Source: an uncultured Robinsoniella sp.
GTDB taxonomy: Bacteria; Bacillota; Clostridia; Lachnospirales; Lachnospiraceae
NCBI GenBank assembly: GCA_900539655.1
Contig: UQCR01000008.1
Coordinates: 40,780 to 104,779, forward strand
Reading direction: 5' to 3'
Length of the DNA: 64,000 nt
The notes beneath the pieces were generated by a model. The model searched no databases. It was given only the letters and a program-made list of their open reading frames with translations, and was not told the origin of the DNA. The translations under genes and the position numbers were made by a program. This document shows, in pieces, positions 52,412 to 61,858 of the stretch; the first letter of the stretch is position 1; each line of letters begins with the position of its first letter.

Positions 52412-52990
52412 ATGCAAACATATGAAGAAAAATTATTTGAAACATTAAATCTGGAATCAGAGCTGGTTGAAAATGTACATTTTACCGAATGCACCTTTTC
52501 CCACTGCAATTTTTTCGAACTGAAAATCAAAAACTGTAAGTTTGACCGGTGTACTTTCCGCAGCTGTACCTGTGCCGGAACAGAATTTCAATATACTGAC
52601 TTCAAAAATAACGATTTCCATCACTGTTCTCTGGTTGGGATCAGCTGGGATGAGCTAAAAACAAAAAATGGAATTACGCTCCCCTTTACAGCCTTTGAAA
52701 ACTGTGTATTAAAATATAATTACTTTGTAAAACTGAAACTGAATCAATTTTCTTTTCAGGGTAATGTAATGGAAGAATGTTACTTTGAAGACTGCCGAAT
52801 GGAGAAGGCAAACTTTCAGGGATGTCAGCTGAAAAACACAAAATTCACAAAAAATAACCTGGCATTCTCTGATTTCAGAGACGCCAGGGATTATATGATA
52901 GATGTTCAGACAAATAAAGTAAAAAATGCACGTTTTTCTTATCCTGAAGCCGTTAACCTGTTGACCGGGCTGGGAATTATTCTGGATTGA
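52412..52990 (+). CDS. Pentapeptide-repeat protein
   Basis: A 192-residue protein made of A/C-x-F/L-x-x repeats, such as FTECTFSHCNFFELKIKNCKF, in two blocks (about 20-75 and 90-160) separated by an ISWDELKTKNGI break. It should fold as a right-handed beta helix. The size and break resemble Qnr-type proteins that shield DNA gyrase, but many pentapeptide proteins have other roles. GGGAGGG precedes the ATG. It is divergent from the XRE gene, and its end overlaps the OLD nuclease gene by 14 bp. Confidence 0.85.
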   Translation: MQTYEEKLFETLNLESELVENVHFTECTFSHCNFFELKIKNCKFDRCTFRSCTCAGTEFQYTDFKNNDFHHCSLVGISWDELKTKNGITLPFTAFENCVLKYNYFVKLKLNQFSFQGNVMEECYFEDCRMEKANFQGCQLKNTKFTKNNLAFSDFRDARDYMIDVQTNKVKNARFSYPEAVNLLTGLGIILD

Positions 52991-54845
52991 TTTCCTTTTT
53001 CCTGCTGTCGAAATATACAAACTGGTCTATGGAATCTAAAATATCCGCAAAATCATCCCTGGGAGCCAGATCTATATATTTTCGAAGCAATTCTGTCTCC
53101 TGGCTGCGGTATCTTCCATAAAAGATATCATAGAGGTTATGTCCTCTCATATAAATCTTAAAATATTCTATATGGTCCTGTATGTCCTGAATACTTTCCA
53201 GGTCCCTGCCCAGAACTTCCGTCAGATTCCTGCCGCTTCTTAATCGGTGCAGGTACTCTTTCCACTTTGTAAATAAAATCTCATAGAAGGATTCCACACT
53301 TTCTATTATTCCAAGTTGAGCCATAATTACTGGGTTTAAAAAATAATTTTCAAAAGAGTAGTATTTTAAAATCAAGACATTTCTCTGGGTCACCTTCGGC
53401 AGCTGATCCACATCCTCCAGATTTCTCTGGTCATAGTATTTGCACAGCTGCCCGGCAAGTTTTTCCGGATCCATGCCATCACCGTCCCGTATCATTAAAA
53501 ACTGATCTCTCAGATAAATACGGTTCATATATTTCAAATTCGCATATGTCTTGATATTTGTACAGCTGTTTGTGGTAATGATGGCAATCCTGGACAGTTT
53601 TCCATGCTCGTCATAAACTTCCGAATAATATTTTTCCAGAAGGAGCGGCAGCCTGCTCTTATCCTGCTTTCCCTCCACAATAAAGACAAAGCTCACATCC
53701 AGAAGGTCATTGGCAGAATATCCCAGGTCATCCAGAATATTTCCGATATCCGTAGGTTCCCTTACAATGGAAAAATACTCCCCGTCCAGTACAATCTGCC
53801 TGATCTGCCTGCTGTTAAAATTAAACAGCATATTCGGAGAATGGGTGGTAAAAATCACCTGGTTTTTCTTGGATAACCGATAAAGTATCTCACTGGCAAC
53901 CTTTTGCAGCTGAGGGTGGAGAAAAATCTCCGGATCCTCTACCAGAATAATACTGGATAAATGATTTTCCCCCTCCACGTATGCTTCCAGCAGAGACAGC
54001 ATATAGATGCTTTTCATGCCTTTTCCCAGGTTTTCGATGGGGCTTGTAGTTCCACGCTCCTTACTGTAAGTCCTGGCATTCACTTTGAATAAGCGGTCAA
54101 CGTCACACTCCATCGTATAATGGATTTCTTCCATAAATCCGCCGTTTCTGTGAAAGATCCTGTTTACCTTTTCGGAAAATTCACTCAGGTTCAACTGATA
54201 AAGCTTATATTCCAGCAGTTTGGAAGTCTCATATGCATTTAATTCATCCGGACTTTTCTGATTGATCAGACCTATACACTGAAAACAGTGGTTGCATTGC
54301 TTTGCCTGATCAAAAAGACAGCAGCCTGAACGCATCTGGGTTAACAGTTCATCTTCCTGACACATCAGAAGATCTTCCTGTATCTGTTCCAGATCCCTCT
54401 GAACGTCAATGTAGTAAATTTTAGGCATCACTTCCTGTATGTACCGGTTATGCTTTTTCACACCGTCTCCATAACGTGTCTGACCTTCCCGGTTCACGGT
54501 GAACAAAAACGTCATAATTTCCCCGTCATAGGACGGCAGCTTGGAGCGAAAATCCTTTTCCCAGATATCGTAACGTTTATACTGGCTGACAATACCGCTT
54601 CTGTGAAGCATCTGTCTGTCATCCTCCGTAATTTTTACCGATACCTCGATTTCTATATTCTGCTTTTTTTCATTAAAATCTTCATCCGTCACTATATAAG
54701 ATCCGCAAACTGCACGAATTGCGTCCAGTATCGTAGTTTTTCCGGTATTGTTCTTCCCCACCAGGATTAATGCATTCCCGATATCCTGGATTTTCATATC
54801 CCGTATCCACTTAAAATTACGGATATGCAGGCCTGTGAACTGCAT
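52977..54845 (-). CDS. OLD-family ATP-dependent endonuclease (AAA + TOPRIM)
   Basis: A 622-residue protein. The ABC-type ATPase has Walker A GKNNTGKTT at 30-38, a signature-like IENLGKGMKS, and Walker B IILVEDPEIFLHP at 299-311 with THSPN after it. The TOPRIM domain has Glu391 (FIVEGKQD) and Asp454/Asp456 (IRDGDGMD). Inserted in the ATPase half are Cys175, 176, 184, 187 and 190 in a CxxCxxC arrangement that could bind zinc. OLD nucleases act in phage defence, alone or with a partner. The ATG at 54845 has GAGGTG six nt before it; an ATG at 54938 with GAGGG is also possible. Confidence 0.87.
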   Translation of the reverse strand: MQFTGLHIRNFKWIRDMKIQDIGNALILVGKNNTGKTTILDAIRAVCGSYIVTDEDFNEKKQNIEIEVSVKITEDDRQMLHRSGIVSQYKRYDIWEKDFRSKLPSYDGEIMTFLFTVNREGQTRYGDGVKKHNRYIQEVMPKIYYIDVQRDLEQIQEDLLMCQEDELLTQMRSGCCLFDQAKQCNHCFQCIGLINQKSPDELNAYETSKLLEYKLYQLNLSEFSEKVNRIFHRNGGFMEEIHYTMECDVDRLFKVNARTYSKERGTTSPIENLGKGMKSIYMLSLLEAYVEGENHLSSIILVEDPEIFLHPQLQKVASEILYRLSKKNQVIFTTHSPNMLFNFNSRQIRQIVLDGEYFSIVREPTDIGNILDDLGYSANDLLDVSFVFIVEGKQDKSRLPLLLEKYYSEVYDEHGKLSRIAIITTNSCTNIKTYANLKYMNRIYLRDQFLMIRDGDGMDPEKLAGQLCKYYDQRNLEDVDQLPKVTQRNVLILKYYSFENYFLNPVIMAQLGIIESVESFYEILFTKWKEYLHRLRSGRNLTEVLGRDLESIQDIQDHIEYFKIYMRGHNLYDIFYGRYRSQETELLRKYIDLAPRDDFADILDSIDQFVYFDSRKKEINPE

Positions 54846-55081
54846 ATGAAGCACCTCTTTTCTTTTGCTCGCCTTTCCATCTTCATCCATGCCCCGAAAA
54901 CAGTTGCATTTCGGGTTCCTTTTGACCGGCTCTGCCATTTTGTCCCTCTTCGGTTTGACGCTCTTAGTTTATTATAGCAATACTATTGGGGAATATACAA
55001 CAATTTTACGTTAGGTTTATGTAAATAAACCGGAATCTTATTTCCGTTAGTAAAAATGGAATAAGAAAAACAGGCAAGCTA

Positions 55082-55116
55082 AAAAAGGAAAAGCGCCATA
55101 TCCGCTTTTCCTTTTT
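55082..55116. terminator. Terminator of the OPT gene
   Basis: AAAAAGGAAAAGCG (55082-55095) pairs perfectly with CGCTTTTCCTTTTT (55103-55116), a 14-bp stem with T-runs on both strands. Confidence 0.85.
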
Positions 55117-55137
55117 ACGTTCCATATAAAATTTAAT

Positions 55138-56814
55138 TTACTTCTTTTTACCCAATGCCAGGGTCGCCGTAAAGAAACTATACAGCGCAGCTCCCGCCAG
55201 AGCACCCGCTCCCAGAATGGTAAGAATCTGTTCATTATTCTTATTTGCTTTCACAATAAAGTAACGGATGATTAGCGCTACAATAATCGTAACTCCATTC
55301 ACAGTACTTCCTACCAGCAAACCGGTTGCAAACAGAATGCCAATTTGTTTCTTACCGCCGATGAACTGGATCAATGCACCCGGGAATGCCCAGATAAGCA
55401 GACATTTTGCTACCTCTGAACTGGTACCCGCTTCAATCGTTGTGGCAAATGTCTGTGCTACCGGTGCAAATAATCCCTGGTCAAAATACTTATGGGCTAA
55501 AATTGCAACCATAACAAATGCTACAGTAAATGCCAGAATTTCACTTAAGTACTGCTGCTTTCTGCCGGCCTTTTCCAGTTCCGGATCCGCTCCGTTACCT
55601 CGTAATATGTAGCCGCATTTCAGATCATATGCCATATCTGAAAAAGCCGGTCCTGTTGCTGATGTATACCCTACCATAAGTGCCAGGGGTACAGCCGGGA
55701 AGCCCAGCAGTAAACCTACCAGAAGGAAAATAAGCGCTGTTGCAAATCCGGGGAACCATCCGGAATGCATTGCAGAAATACCTACGATTAACTCAGAGCC
55801 AATAGCTGCAAATGCCGCATATATAACCCACAGAACAAACTGGGGAAATGACATCTGCGTTATCAATCCGCTGATTACAGCCAGTAACAATGCTACCACA
55901 AGATATGCCACATATCCCAGTCCCAGAGCCTGTTTCATCTGAGACATGCTGGTGGTAAATTTACCTGCGTTGCTGGCTTCTTTGCCTTTTCTCTTAAAGA
56001 GCATCATCCCTACCTGAATAAGTGCAACAATTCCCGCACCGATCATAATTCCATGAGGCATGTATTTCAGAAGTGCAACATTATCAAAGCTGTATCCTTC
56101 TCCAAACAGATTACCGGCAAGGACAAAATCACGCTGAAACAGGTTCAAAGAAATCGCATTTGTCTTTACTATTCCAATTACAATACTGCCGGCTCCTAAA
56201 GCACCCATGGCAAAAAAATCGCCAAACCAGGATACGCCCAGAAGATCCATGGGTATTCCAATCCATTTACCCACAATTCCTCCTGCCGCACCTACGATTA
56301 ACAGCATGGCCTTCCTTCCTTTTTCCACAACAGCCAGGATTGCCTCAGCTGCCGCTACTCCTGGAGGCCATGCTCCGGTTGCTGGGAACATCTCCGTGTC
56401 AAAGGTCTTATAAAGAATCGTTGCATCAATAATCGTTGCCAGAAATACACCAATCAGCATTGGGAACATCAGCTCCGGATGACCCATAAGAACAGGAATT
56501 CCTATTGGCAGTATCAAACTGTTAGCCGCTGAAAATGTCGCACCCGATATGGCTGTCTGAATCAGGTTCTGGCTATGTACATTCCGGTATTTCTGCAGCA
56601 GCTTAATGGGTATCCTGGACAGAATAATGGCAAAAAGTGCACCAATAATAGAAGTATTGGGCGTTACACCCGTCCTCACAATTAACTCCAGCCCAATGAT
56701 GGCACCTATTGCACACATAATCAGATTTAAGATCAGAATATGCGGGGAAAATGCTTTCGGGTGTTCTGATGCTGAAATCTTAACCTCTGTCTGCAGGTCT
56801 TTGTTGTCATTCAT
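55138..56814 (-). CDS. OPT/YSL-family oligopeptide transporter
   Basis: A 558-residue membrane protein with about 14-16 helices. TEMFPATGAWPPGVAAAEAI and the GYTSATGPAFSDMAYDLKCGYILRG region match prokaryotic OPT carriers, which take up peptides by proton symport. The ATG at 56814 has AAGGAGG eight nt upstream. It is divergent from the DUF1177/AroM/aminopeptidase/racemase operon, and a GCACAATATATT half-site lies 27 nt before its start. Together they suggest uptake and breakdown of one peptide-like compound. Confidence 0.85.
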   Translation of the reverse strand: MNDNKDLQTEVKISASEHPKAFSPHILILNLIMCAIGAIIGLELIVRTGVTPNTSIIGALFAIILSRIPIKLLQKYRNVHSQNLIQTAISGATFSAANSLILPIGIPVLMGHPELMFPMLIGVFLATIIDATILYKTFDTEMFPATGAWPPGVAAAEAILAVVEKGRKAMLLIVGAAGGIVGKWIGIPMDLLGVSWFGDFFAMGALGAGSIVIGIVKTNAISLNLFQRDFVLAGNLFGEGYSFDNVALLKYMPHGIMIGAGIVALIQVGMMLFKRKGKEASNAGKFTTSMSQMKQALGLGYVAYLVVALLLAVISGLITQMSFPQFVLWVIYAAFAAIGSELIVGISAMHSGWFPGFATALIFLLVGLLLGFPAVPLALMVGYTSATGPAFSDMAYDLKCGYILRGNGADPELEKAGRKQQYLSEILAFTVAFVMVAILAHKYFDQGLFAPVAQTFATTIEAGTSSEVAKCLLIWAFPGALIQFIGGKKQIGILFATGLLVGSTVNGVTIIVALIIRYFIVKANKNNEQILTILGAGALAGAALYSFFTATLALGKKK

Positions 56815-56840
56815 AGTCTCTTCCTCCTTTTGTGTCTCTT

Positions 56841-57050
56841 GCACAATATATTATTCGTAATTGCAAAAGATAGTTCCTGTAAGGCCCAAAACTTTACCGT
56901 TTTAAATCCTTGAATTAATTGCCATTATATTGATTTTTCCAGCAATTGTCAAGTCATTTTTATTTATTTTTAACAAATACTTTATTTTTATTTTACAAAT
57001 AAGAAAAGCTATTCCCAGTCCCCTATATTGTGCTTAATGCACAATATATT
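56841..57050. promoter_or_regulatory. Palindromic operator and half-site between divergent operons
   Basis: TATATTGTGC (57024-57033) and GCACAATATA (57039-57048) are perfect inverted 10-mers. The 12-mer GCACAATATATT of the right arm (57039-57050) recurs exactly at 56841-56852, next to the OPT start. The PucR-type regulator at 60530-61753 is the natural candidate to bind. The rest of the 325-nt gap is AT-rich with no gene. Confidence 0.6.
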
Positions 57051-57076
57051 GCTGATTTTTTTGGTCACCAGATGTA

Positions 57077-57105
57077 TCGACTTTCCACTTTTTCAATGCT
57101 ATACT
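57077..57105 (+). promoter_or_regulatory. Promoter of the DUF1177 operon
   Basis: TCGACT (57077-57082) and TATACT (57100-57105) are 17 nt apart, directly downstream of the palindrome at 57024-57048, 35 nt before the first start codon. Confidence 0.5.
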
Positions 57106-57139
57106 TTTGTTAAATTTTCAGGAAAAGAGGTATAGCGTT

Positions 57140-58078
57140 ATGTTATTGAAACAATTGATTGAAGCATTTGATATTTTAGACAGCAGTACCGTAACCGGCC
57201 AGGACGTGGCTGCATATCTGCGGGGCATCCGTGAAGATGCCAATATTGAAGTATATGAACTGAAAGGACCAAAGGGTTCTACCGATATGGTAAAGGTCAG
57301 GATTCCCGGAACCAGGGGCAAGACAAATGGGGGTACCGCTCCAACAATCGGCCTTCTTGGACGTCTGGGTGGAATCGGAGCACGCCCGGAACGGTTAGGC
57401 TATGTATCTGACGGCGACGGCGCTCTGGCCGTGACCGCTCTTGCAGCAAAACTTTTGGATATGCAGAATAAAGGGGATTTTCTGGACGGGGATGTCTTCA
57501 TTTCCACCCATATCTGTCCCGATGCCCCTACCGCTCCCCACAAACCAGTTCCTTTTATGGGCTCTCCGGTGGAGATGTCTCAGGTAAATCAGGAAGAAGT
57601 TTCTCCTGAGCTGGATGCCATCTTATCCTGTGATACTACTAAAGGAAACCGTATGATTAATACCCGGGGATTTGCAATTTCCCCTACGGTCAAAGAAGGT
57701 TACATACTGAAAGCTTCCGAAGATCTTCTGGAATTAATGCAGATCACCACCGGCAAACTACCCTATGTCTTCCCGCTGTCCACCCAGGATATCACGCCAT
57801 ACGGCAATAATCTGCATCATATTAACAGCATCCTGCAGCCTGCCACGGCAACAGATGCCCCAGTGGTGGGTGTAGCCATCACCGCAGAAGTAATGGTTCC
57901 CGGCTGTGCTACCGGTGCAAGCCATATTACAGATATAGAAGAAGCAGCCCGCTTTATGCTGGAGGTTGCAAAAGCATTTACAAAGGGTGAATGTGACTTC
58001 TATGATAAAAAGGAATACGACTTAATTCAGTCTCTGTATGGTTCCATGAAACATATCCAGACACTTGGAAAGGTATGA
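57140..58078 (+). CDS. DUF1177 family protein
   Basis: A 312-residue cytoplasmic protein matching DUF1177. Conserved-looking stretches are GGTAPTIGLLGRLGGIGARP, VSDGDGALAV, DGDVFISTHICPDAPTAPH and CDTTKGNRM. The order of Asp, His and Asp resembles M20/M42-type metallopeptidases, but that comparison is only by eye. GAGGT stands 8 nt before the ATG. It opens an operon with AroM, an M29-like aminopeptidase and a racemase, facing an OPT transporter. Confidence 0.8.
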   Translation: MLLKQLIEAFDILDSSTVTGQDVAAYLRGIREDANIEVYELKGPKGSTDMVKVRIPGTRGKTNGGTAPTIGLLGRLGGIGARPERLGYVSDGDGALAVTALAAKLLDMQNKGDFLDGDVFISTHICPDAPTAPHKPVPFMGSPVEMSQVNQEEVSPELDAILSCDTTKGNRMINTRGFAISPTVKEGYILKASEDLLELMQITTGKLPYVFPLSTQDITPYGNNLHHINSILQPATATDAPVVGVAITAEVMVPGCATGASHITDIEEAARFMLEVAKAFTKGECDFYDKKEYDLIQSLYGSMKHIQTLGKV

Positions 58079-58093
58079 AAGGATGTTACTGAT

Positions 58094-58765
58094 ATGAAAA
58101 TTGGTGCAATAACAATCGGGCAGGCACCCCGCGTCGATGTAACCGGAGACGTTATGGAAATATTCCATGGCAAAGCCGAATTATTACAGGGCGGCGGTCT
58201 GGATGGCCTGACTCGCGAAGAAATCGAAACCTTTAAACCGGAAGATTCAGATTATGTATTAGTGTCCCGTCTCACAGACGGCAGTTCTGTTACCTTTGCT
58301 GAGCGGCATATTCTGCCCCGGCTGCAGCAGCGGATCTATGATCTGGAAGCGCAGGGCGTAAAGTTTATTATGTTTTTCTGCACCGGAGATTTTCCCGATA
58401 CTTTCAAATCCAAAGTACCGCTTATTTTTCCATGTAAAATATTAAATCATATCGTCCCGCTGTTAACAAAGACATCAAATATTATCACGGTAACCCCCTC
58501 CCCTCTTCAGGTAGCGCAATGCGAGGAAAAATGGAGGAAATATGTGAATCAGGTTACTTCCATTCCCGCATCCCCATACGGAGACTGGGAGACTTTAACG
58601 GCAGCTGCAGAAAGAATTAAGGATATGGAAGGGGATCTGGTAGTACTGGACTGTATCGGATATACCCAGGAAATGAAAGAGATGTTTGCGAAGATAACAG
58701 GCAAAATGATCGTCCTGTCACGCACTATCCTCGCAAGGGTCGTTTCGGAACTGACAGATATCTGA
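58094..58765 (+). CDS. aroM: AroM family protein
   Basis: A 223-residue protein aligning by eye with E. coli AroM: the start IGAITIGQAPR, LLQGGGLDGLTREEIE, MFFCTGDFPD, and LDCIGYTQEMKEMF with its Cys. AroM has no proven activity, but the fold and the two Cys-bearing loops place it with the aspartate/glutamate racemase superfamily. The gene begins 15 nt after DUF1177. Being next to a second racemase-fold protein is typical for this operon type. Confidence 0.8.
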   Translation: MKIGAITIGQAPRVDVTGDVMEIFHGKAELLQGGGLDGLTREEIETFKPEDSDYVLVSRLTDGSSVTFAERHILPRLQQRIYDLEAQGVKFIMFFCTGDFPDTFKSKVPLIFPCKILNHIVPLLTKTSNIITVTPSPLQVAQCEEKWRKYVNQVTSIPASPYGDWETLTAAAERIKDMEGDLVVLDCIGYTQEMKEMFAKITGKMIVLSRTILARVVSELTDI

Positions 58766-58877
58766 CCGTCTGAAATGAATTTTCAAACACGCTCTAAGGC
58801 AGTGTATTTTAAAACGTTTCAAACTATCTATTGATTCCATATCGCAGGCCATTCTGCGGTATGCAGGAGGTATAATG

Positions 58878-59822
58878 ATGAGTTTAAAAGATAATGCAAC
58901 AAAGATATTAGTGAGCTGTCTGGATGCAAAACCAGAAGAAACGGTACTCATTGTTACCGACGATTCCCGTTTTCCCATCGGACAGGCGCTTTACGAAGCC
59001 GCAAACGAACTGGGATGTGAGGCATTGCTTCTTACTATGAAGGAACGGACCGTATCCGGAGAGGAACCTCCAAAATCAGTCTCTGAAGCGATGAAATGGG
59101 CTGATATTGTAATCTGCCCAACTGCAAAGTCCCTGACCCATACCAATGCCAGGATTCATGCAGTTAAAAACAATGCCCGGGTTGCAACGATGCCGGGCAT
59201 CACAGAAGCAATGTTTGAAAACGGAGCTATGACTGCTGATTATGCCGAAGTAGAACGCCTGACTGAAAAAGCCGCACAGCTGTTAGACCATGCATCTACA
59301 GCCCGCATAGAAAAAGACGGCTGCATTCTGACCATGGACCTGCGTGAAAGAAACGGCGTCCGAAGTCCGGGTGTCTACAAAAACCCCGGCGAAAGCGGAA
59401 ATCTGCCATCCGGCGAAGCTTATATCGCGCCTCAGGAAAACAGTTCCCAGGGTGAAATGATCATCGACGGCTCCATGGTTGGAATCGGCAAGCTGGACTC
59501 ACCGCTGCACGTGAAAATTAAGAACGGAAAAGTCCATGAAATAACCGGAGAAAAAAGCGAACTGCTCTCTATTTTATTAGAAAACGAACATAATGCCACA
59601 CTTGGCGAACTTGGCATCGGAACGAATGAAAAGGCAATCCTCAGCGGGATTATTCTGGAAGATGAAAAGGTATTTGGTACTGTTCATATTGCATTTGGTA
59701 CGAATACCTCCTTTGGCGGAACAAATAAGGCAGACTGCCACATGGACGGGATTATTTTAAAACCAACGCTGTACCTGGACGACGTCCTGGTAATTAAAGA
59801 TGGTACTTTCGTTATTTCCTGA
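58878..59822 (+). CDS. M29-like leucyl aminopeptidase family protein
   Basis: A 314-residue protein with the M29-type C-terminal half: LPSGEAYIAPQENSSQGEMII, LGELGIGTN, EDEKVFGTVHIAFG and CHMDGIILKPTLYL, which hold the usual Glu, His and Asp metal ligands. The N-terminal half is a Rossmann-like domain. AGGAGG precedes two adjacent ATGs; 58878 has the better spacing. It probably cleaves N-terminal residues from small peptides taken up by the OPT carrier. A dioxygenase-like role is an alternative known in relatives. Confidence 0.8.
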   Translation: MSLKDNATKILVSCLDAKPEETVLIVTDDSRFPIGQALYEAANELGCEALLLTMKERTVSGEEPPKSVSEAMKWADIVICPTAKSLTHTNARIHAVKNNARVATMPGITEAMFENGAMTADYAEVERLTEKAAQLLDHASTARIEKDGCILTMDLRERNGVRSPGVYKNPGESGNLPSGEAYIAPQENSSQGEMIIDGSMVGIGKLDSPLHVKIKNGKVHEITGEKSELLSILLENEHNATLGELGIGTNEKAILSGIILEDEKVFGTVHIAFGTNTSFGGTNKADCHMDGIILKPTLYLDDVLVIKDGTFVIS

Positions 59823-59853
59823 CAAACAAACTTATCAAAGGGGGAATTTAAAT

Positions 59854-60510
59854 TTGAAAAAGAATTTTAAAATAGGTCTGATTCGGGTACTGACCACAGA
59901 TAATGAAGAACTTATGAATATCCACGGCCGCATCATAGAAGAAAATTTCCCTGGTCTGGTGGTAGAATCAAAATGTATTCCCGATCAGCCGGAAGGGATC
60001 CACAGCCACGAACTGGAACAGACCGCCATTCCTAAGATCGTGGAAACAGCAAAAAGTTTCCGCGATCCGGATATGATTATCGTAAGCTGTGCCGATGACC
60101 CCGGCGTTGCCGAAATCAGGGATGCTCTCCCCGGCATTCCCGTTACAGGCGGCGGAGAATCCACAGCTGCCCTAGCCACAAAATACGGCGACAAAATTGC
60201 GGTCCTGGGCATTGTAGATTACGCTCCGAAGGCTTATCTGCGAATGATTCCGGATAAATTAACAGCCGTTGAAAAACCGGAAGGCGTTAACAGTACCCTG
60301 GATCTTATGACGGACAAAGGACGCGCAGCCTGCATGGAAACAGCACGGAAAATCAAAAAAACGGGTGCCCAGGTCATCGCCCTTGGATGCACCGGATTAA
60401 CTACCATCGGCATCGCAAAAGAAATCGAAAGAGAAACAGGACTGCCGGTCATAGACCCGGTTCTGGCGGAAGGCCTGTTCGCCTGGTTCGAAGCACTGCG
60501 CCGGGAATGA
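59854..60510 (+). CDS. Aspartate/glutamate (hydantoin-type) racemase family protein
   Basis: A 218-residue protein with two symmetrical halves. The Cys pair of the superfamily is visible in VSCADDPG and ALGCTGLTT. The GGGESTAALATKYG stretch is typical of hydantoin racemases. The TTG at 59854 follows AAAGGGGGAAT and gives the start KKNFKIGLIRVLT; a longer frame from 59800 overlaps the aminopeptidase. It would invert the stereocentre of an amino acid or derivative released in this pathway. Confidence 0.82.
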   Translation: MKKNFKIGLIRVLTTDNEELMNIHGRIIEENFPGLVVESKCIPDQPEGIHSHELEQTAIPKIVETAKSFRDPDMIIVSCADDPGVAEIRDALPGIPVTGGGESTAALATKYGDKIAVLGIVDYAPKAYLRMIPDKLTAVEKPEGVNSTLDLMTDKGRAACMETARKIKKTGAQVIALGCTGLTTIGIAKEIERETGLPVIDPVLAEGLFAWFEALRRE

Positions 60511-60529
60511 CACCGATGGCTGCGATCTG

Positions 60530-61753
60530 TCAGATATAATGGCGCATCTTCAGTGCCAGCCCCAGTTTAAATAGGTTGTCGCTGTCATCCAGGCTGTATC
60601 CACAGAGGCTTTCTATTTTCTTAATCCGGTATGCAAGTGTATTTCGGTGGAGAAAGAGAGCCTCCGCCGTGGTATTCCGGACACCCATATGGGCAATTAA
60701 CGTTTCCAGTGTTTCCAGAAGATGGCCTTCATTTTTCCGGTCATATTCCAGCAGCTGGCTTAACATTCCGTTGGTATATTCTTTGTAAAAGGGATCCTTA
60801 CAGATTCGCTTCAGCGCCTGTTCAAACCGGATCTCTTCTATATACATAATTCCGGAATTCCGTTGATGGCGCCCAATGGATATGGCATCTCTTGCCTCTT
60901 CATAGAGTTTCCCCAGGTCAATGAACTGCTCCGCAACAGAGGATATTCCAACCGATATCCGCAGCCCTCCCCTGTCATGAATCCTCTGGACTGTTTCCGC
61001 AAATACCTGCTTTAACATCTCCACGGTATATGACTGGGATATAATACAGGTAAAACTGTCATTTTTATTGACCACCGTGCATTTCACCTGTTTCCTGCCG
61101 ACAGAGTCCTTAATCATATTAATAATGGCATCTTTTGTATTCTGGATATCTTCTTCATTTTTATTCTGGATATAGGATTCAAAATCATCGATATCCATAA
61201 CTGCCAGACGAATAGGCGGCTTAGTCCAGTTCAGGGCATTGGCTCTGTTGTCTGCCTCATCGGGAATTTTAATATTTCCGGTCAGAATATCCACAAAAAG
61301 ATTGTTATCCATCACCTGCGTACTATATTCGAACAGTTTCAATTTGGTAAATTCCAGCAAGTTATTCTGTTTTTCCACAATCGCCACCATGATGGGATAA
61401 CTCAGTTCAATAAAGGGCAGGTCATCCGGCATATGGATCAGCGGAAAATCCAGCTGCCTTGCCAGATCCACCACAGGTTTGGGAAAACTTTCCATAAATC
61501 TGGACTTAATTGCAAGCGCTGCCGCATCTTTTTCATTCAGAGCTTTAACGAGGCTGCACAATTTATCTGCATCATCCCGAAATGCATAACCGGTTGTAAT
61601 ATAAAAGATATTTTTGCGAATCCATGGTTCGATATCAGGTTGTTCAATAGAATCGATGAAAGAGACATCTCTTGAGAATCCTTTTTCTCCTGCCAGCAGC
61701 CTGCAGCCAAGCCTGGATGCAATCTCAAAAGCCTGTGCAACGGTAATTGCCAT
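60530..61753 (-). CDS. PucR-family transcriptional regulator
   Basis: A 407-residue regulator. The N-terminal PucR domain (about 1-125) has LAGEKGFSRDVSFIDSIEQPDIEPWI. A GGDEF-like middle domain follows, then the C-terminal HTH_30 with RNTTAEALFLHRNTLAYRIKKIE. PucR regulators often control purine, allantoin or peptide catabolism. The gene is convergent with the DUF1177 operon. The palindrome at 57024-57048 is the likely site, though a purine link to the 8587-13706 region cannot be excluded. Confidence 0.88.
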   Translation of the reverse strand: MAITVAQAFEIASRLGCRLLAGEKGFSRDVSFIDSIEQPDIEPWIRKNIFYITTGYAFRDDADKLCSLVKALNEKDAAALAIKSRFMESFPKPVVDLARQLDFPLIHMPDDLPFIELSYPIMVAIVEKQNNLLEFTKLKLFEYSTQVMDNNLFVDILTGNIKIPDEADNRANALNWTKPPIRLAVMDIDDFESYIQNKNEEDIQNTKDAIINMIKDSVGRKQVKCTVVNKNDSFTCIISQSYTVEMLKQVFAETVQRIHDRGGLRISVGISSVAEQFIDLGKLYEEARDAISIGRHQRNSGIMYIEEIRFEQALKRICKDPFYKEYTNGMLSQLLEYDRKNEGHLLETLETLIAHMGVRNTTAEALFLHRNTLAYRIKKIESLCGYSLDDSDNLFKLGLALKMRHYI

Positions 61754-61858
61754 ACTACACCACCCTTTTCTTTTGATGTTACATTTTCTTATTTTATACC
61801 TTTTATTATAACAAGAAAAACTGGGTTTTCCCAGACTTTTTTAACAAAGGAGGTCTCC

